Source: Phytophthora colocasiae (taxonomy: Eukaryota; Oomycota; Peronosporomycetes; Peronosporales; Peronosporaceae). Taken from it: 64,000 nt of DNA. The notes beneath the pieces were generated by a model. The model had not been told where the DNA came from, ran no database searches, and saw nothing but the letters and a program-made list of their open reading frames with translations. Where the stretch lies: NCBI GenBank assembly GCA_018806915.1, contig JAGKQI010000074.1, forward strand, positions 284,938 through 348,937, given 5' to 3'. Shown here in pieces: positions 60,572-64,000 of the stretch. Both the position numbers and the translations under genes were made by a program. Every line of letters begins with the position of its first letter. The first letter of the stretch is position 1.

Positions 60572-61538
60572 TTAAATCGCGTGCTGCTGACCTGCTCTCA
60601 TCAAACGTGACATGAATGGAAGTGACGATTGTACCTTGGTCGCAGTCAAGCACCTTCCAACCCTTTGGTTCGACGCGTAGCCAACAAAAATGCCTCGGAC
60701 GGCTTTTGCGTCGAGCTTTTGCCGCTTAGCTCCAGCTCTACTCGAGAATTCGTCTTCGAAGAAACATACACGTACGCCAATGAGCCGAACGTCCGCAGAT
60801 TGGCTACATCTGGGGTGCCCATGCCATCGCTCGTAAGGTGTCATCCCAATGCCCGACGAGAGCGTGCGGTTGTACGTGTAGACCATCGCAAGTACAGCTT
60901 CTCCCCAGAACGCTTGGGTGACCCGCTTGATATGAGAACCGTTCGAACCTTTGTTGAAGAGCACTCGAAAACGAACTTCTGCCATGCCATTTTGCTCAGG
61001 CGTGTACGCAGTGGTAGTTTCTGCGTTGGATGCCTTGTTCTCTGCAGTAATTAGTGAATTCGCTCTCCAGATATTCGCCGCCATTATCACTGATGAAGCG
61101 ACGGATCGATCGATTATGCTTCGTCTCGCTGCAGCTTTGTAGTCGAGGAAACATTGAAACATTTCCGAACGTTTGTGCAGTAGACGAACAGTACAGTACC
61201 GCGAGTAGGCGTCGACAAATATCAAGACGTAGCGCCCAACTTAATTGATGGGCATTCGACTGGTCCAGCGATGTCGCTGTGAACGACATTATTGCAGCCG
61301 TCCAAATCTGCTCTGGGGCCCATTTTAAACGTAGCTCTTCGCTTTGTCCCCAGTTCGCAAGCATCACACGGCATATTTTCCGGCTCCGGTAAGAAATCCA
61401 TTCCAGTAGCAGCTTTAGTCGACACCATCTTGCGTAGTACCTGTTTGCTGGCATGCCCAAACGATGATGCAGGAGATCAAGCGTCAGGTCTGGCCTACAG
61501 CAAGAGCAGTAGAGTCGTCCGATCTGCATGGAGAACAT
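60572..61538 (-). pseudogene. Copia integrase segment
   Basis: Minus-strand pieces: zinc-domain remnant with GMDFLPEPENMPCDACELGT (61,222-61,428), VVHSDIAGPVECPSIKLGA (first Asp), FISDNGGEYLESEFTNYCRE (second Asp, 60,996-61,538), and TTAYTPEQNGMAEVRFRVLF (60,572-61,225), where the Glu follows MA. At least three frame changes. Confidence 0.85.
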
Positions 61539-61662
61539 AGAGCTTGTTTCTGGCTTGGCAAGTCACTCTTAAGCTGCCGAGCGATAACGTGACAGCTCCA
61601 GGTGACTCGTGAAAAATCAAATTTAGCTCCAGCTTGAGCTGCTTGATACACAGACAGCAGAT

Positions 61663-62417
61663 TCATCTCCGCAGACGTGGAACGTATAGAACATTGTGAA
61701 GCCTTAATCGTGCCGTCTGTCCGTCGTCCTTAATTATCTTCAGCAACACAGTACCAGATCCTTCCACCGGGGTCATTTTTGCAGTCGCCACTGAACTTGT
61801 TGTCCAGCTCCAGGACAAAACTTCTCGAAGATTGACCGATCGGACGTCATATGCTGGGTACAGCCAGAATCGATTACCCAGCAAATCGAATTGCTATCCG
61901 CCTTCAACGCACTTGCATCAGCGACAGCGAGGCCCCATACTTCTCCGTCACCTACAGGTGGGAGCGGGTCGAGAGTTTCAGTAGCATCTTCAACTGTATT
62001 GCTGGGAGTTGATGCAACGGCGGCGTGGCCACTGGCGTCTGGAACACCACGCTCTTGTTGGTGTCGGATTCTAAGCCTGCAGACCTGTTTGTGATGACCT
62101 TCCTTTCCGCAGTAAAAGCACACCTGACCGTTACTTGACCGTTGCGGGTACGGAGCGGCTCGATGGCTGTTCACCTTTCGGGGGTTACGACGGCTGGCAA
62201 CAAGAGCTTCTGCCATCATATAGACATTTTCGCTGGCCACAACAGGCGCCGCCAGGCTACGCTCCGTGACTGGTGCTGGCTGGTCATGCGAACGTCGGGA
62301 GAACTCCGCCATTACGTTGCCTTCCATTGTTTGCCATGGCAACGGGCGATCCTGAGTGAAGTACACGCTCTTAAAGTGCGACCAGGACTCAGGCAAGCTT
62401 GTCAAGAGCTGACACAC
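61663..62417 (-). pseudogene. Copia gag C-part and protease
   Basis: 62,417-61,773 reads gag (LLTSLPESWSHFKSVYFTQD), the CCHC knuckle CFYCGKEGHHKQVC and protease VIDSGCTQHMTSDRSIF. It then breaks near 61,830 and continues in 61,884-61,663 (VEGSGTVLLKIIKDDGQTAR, LRLHNVLYVP). Confidence 0.88.
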
Positions 62418-62651
62418 CTGCCTTTGTCGTCGACCGGTTTCCCTTGGCGGGCAAGTTTGTCCGCTAGGTTTTCAGCTTGTTTAAGTGCACTGTCATTTCT
62501 TGGCCATCCTCGAACTTCAGCGAAATGAACTGTTCTCGAAGTGCCACTAGGTTGCCCCAGTTCTGGCCCGTACGTTTGCTCTAAGTACTCCAGAACTTGA
62601 TACGCATATCGCTGAGTACCAACACTGACTACTAGCTCGTCGGTCAGCGTC

Positions 62652-62849
62652 TCAAGTAGAAAAGCTTTGGCTTTGCGCTCGCGGTGCCAAAAACTTTCTT
62701 CGACTCGCCTTGATGCATGACGCGGCGGCCGTTCTTGCAGCGTGCATGATTTCCCAGAGATCCTGAGCTTCCATCATGGCTTGTACACGCGTCTTCCACG
62801 CTGTGTAGTTTGTCCCATCGAAATTTTTGTCAGTATTCCACTTCAACAT
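62652..62849 (-). pseudogene. Copia gag N-terminus
   Basis: ATG at 62,849 (minus strand) starts MLKWNTDKNFDGTNYTAWKT RVQAMMEAQDLWEIM, the usual copia gag N-terminal pattern. It lies 48 bp inside the right LTR. The frame is lost near 62,720, before the next gag piece. Confidence 0.8.
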
Positions 62850-62896
62850 GATGAAACTGATAGCAAGGTCGGAAGAGGAAGCTTGGGCCAATAACC

Positions 62897-63105
62897 TGTT
62901 GGTTTTTGTAGAGAATGTTGAATTGTGAAAGACCAACTTGGTCCTTCTTACGATGAGGGAAAACCATGACCACCGCAACAACGGTTGGTCTGGACGAAAA
63001 CCTCAGCTAGCTACGAGTTAACCCAAGTCCTCCTCAACTGCAACACTATGGTCCCATCTTGAAGAGTGCTAGTACATGTACACATGTTCACGCTGAAATC
63101 CAACA
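62897..63105 (-). repeat. 5' LTR of copia element
   Basis: 209 bp. Differs from the left LTR by one extra T (CTTCTTACG) and A/G in ACACTATGGTCCC. Followed by target duplication TCGTC. Confidence 0.92.
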
Positions 63106-63269
63106 TCGTCGAGGCACGCGTCGGATTCGCGATCCGATTTACCGTAGAACTTCACCGTTCTGTGCCGACGGTTCTTTGGCTCCTCAACTTGTTTCATTGC
63201 TTCACTCTCGAACGCGTACCATTAAGTTATTTGATCAGTTCTGCACTTTACTACTTTCTACTTGTCTAT

Positions 63270-64000
63270 CTAGCTCACATTGAGCTTCGCGGTGACCTCC
63301 AAGTGGCCACCTTCGCTCGCACGAGGCACCCAGAGCTTGAGGGAGCCACCGCCAGTACCGGGGAGACCAAGGAATCCAGGACGCCACCGGTCAAGGTACA
63401 GCGTCTTGCCCCCCAGCTCCTTCACGGTTGATGTCCATTTCACGGTTTTACCCGCCGGGACGTCCTTCTCGGCGAACTTGTCGCCTCCTGAGAGGATATT
63501 CACTGTCACGTCCTTCGTGTCACTACTCACGAAGGTGATTTCCACGACACCGTCGCCTCGGCGCTTCCAGGACGAACCACTGTCCTTAAAAGCCTTGCCA
63601 ACAGTACGGAGTCCGAGGGTATTGGGGTCTGTACCGTCGTCGATCTCCCCTACGAGCTGCGTGGGGCCGCAGATGGTCTGGATGTACTCGGATAACAGAC
63701 CGGAGATACGCGTGAGGTCGATGTAGAACAGAGTGGCGATCGTCATGAGCACTTTATCGGCTACTACACGCGTGTACTGCTTGGCGGTTAACGACGTGCC
63801 GTTGTCACTCTTTCCTTTGTCGATCAAGTCGTCCACGATGACCCCGTACGTCTTGCGGAGCGTGTCGCGTACGCAGTGTTTTCGTCGGATTCCATGATCA
63901 TTTGATCCATACAATTGTTGGTGACGGTCGGGATGTCGTTTAACATGAGGTCGGACTTGTACACCTGCACGCGGAGCTGCTTAGTGGAGATCTCGGGTTC
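63270..64000 (-). CDS. Unrecognised protein, partial, one frame break
   Basis: Minus strand, 5' end beyond the window. From the window edge the frame reads EPEISTKQLRVQVYKSDLML then NDIPTVTNNCMDQMI, and changes frame near 63,880. The frame 63,914-63,270 then continues (VRDTLRKTYGVIVDDLIDKG, YTRVVADKVLMTIATLFYID, DVTVNILSGGDKFAEKDVPA, KTLYLDRWRPGFLGLPGTGG) to the stop 63,270. The C-terminal ~120 residues look beta-rich with Gly/Asp turns. No family recognised and no membrane helix. It may be a host gene or the edge of another element. The copia element inserted about 160 bp downstream of its stop. Confidence 0.55.

Larger units (their letters stand above)
58016..63105 (-). mobile_element. Complete copia (Ty1) retrotransposon, frameshifted
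   Basis: LTRs at 58,016-58,223 and 62,897-63,105 (TGTTGG...CCAACA) differ by one base substitution and one indel. The target duplication is TCGTC (58,011-58,015 and 63,106-63,110). Minus-strand order is gag, protease, integrase, RT, RNase H, the copia order. Several frameshifts separate the domains. The near-identical LTRs indicate a young insertion. Confidence 0.94.

Overview
The window looks like a TE-rich, gene-sparse part of an oomycete genome, most likely Phytophthora or a close relative. Three things point there: a cluster of secreted GH28 polygalacturonases with an oomycete-style initiator (TCACTTTCCAATTTGCC type) about 30-60 nt upstream of the ATG, a dual-RNase-H Ty3/gypsy element, and indel-rich LTR and LINE elements.

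Layout. 1-2,330: 5'-truncated LINE reverse transcriptase relic. 2,587-24,375: five tandem polygalacturonase (PG) paralogues, all on the + strand. PG1 (3,182) and PG2 (7,317) are near-identical, including about 0.6 kb upstream. PG3 (18,450) and PG4 (20,154) have full-length frames. PG5 (23,376) has a frameshift and a lost 3' end. Three of the five are broken by different transposons in their C-terminal third. PG1 holds a 727-bp Mutator-like element with a 9-bp target duplication and a PIF/Harbinger-like element placed directly beside it. PG2 holds a 5.3-kb chromodomain Ty3/gypsy element with LTRs that read as identical. PG5 runs into a copia LTR. Between PG2 and PG3 lies a 3.56-kb Mutator-like element (14,450-18,012) with a 9-bp target duplication. 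It carries fragments of a TKL receptor-like kinase and of a PX-domain gene, plus a transposase remnant, so it resembles a Pack-MULE.

24,375-40,110 is a transposon block: a copia 3' half fused at about 28,300 to a long Ty3/gypsy element with two RNase H domains (both minus strand), followed by a 5'-truncated LINE with a C-terminal RNase H. 40,304-47,301 is host sequence: a multi-pass membrane protein with leucine-rich repeats (minus), then two convergent ferric reductase/NADPH-oxidase-family genes. The + copy is badly frameshifted; the - copy has about two frameshifts.

48,303-57,554 is exactly eight head-to-tail copies of a unit of about 1.16 kb, with no recognisable protein family. 58,016-63,105 is a complete but frameshifted copia element with LTRs and a TCGTC target duplication. 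The window ends in an unrecognised minus-strand gene (63,270-64,000).

Caution: many frame breaks are single-base indels, several in homopolymers (about 23,497, 29,625, 38,850), and the tandem units also differ mostly by homopolymer length. Some apparent pseudogenes may be assembly artefacts. Transposon insertions with target duplications are not explained that way.
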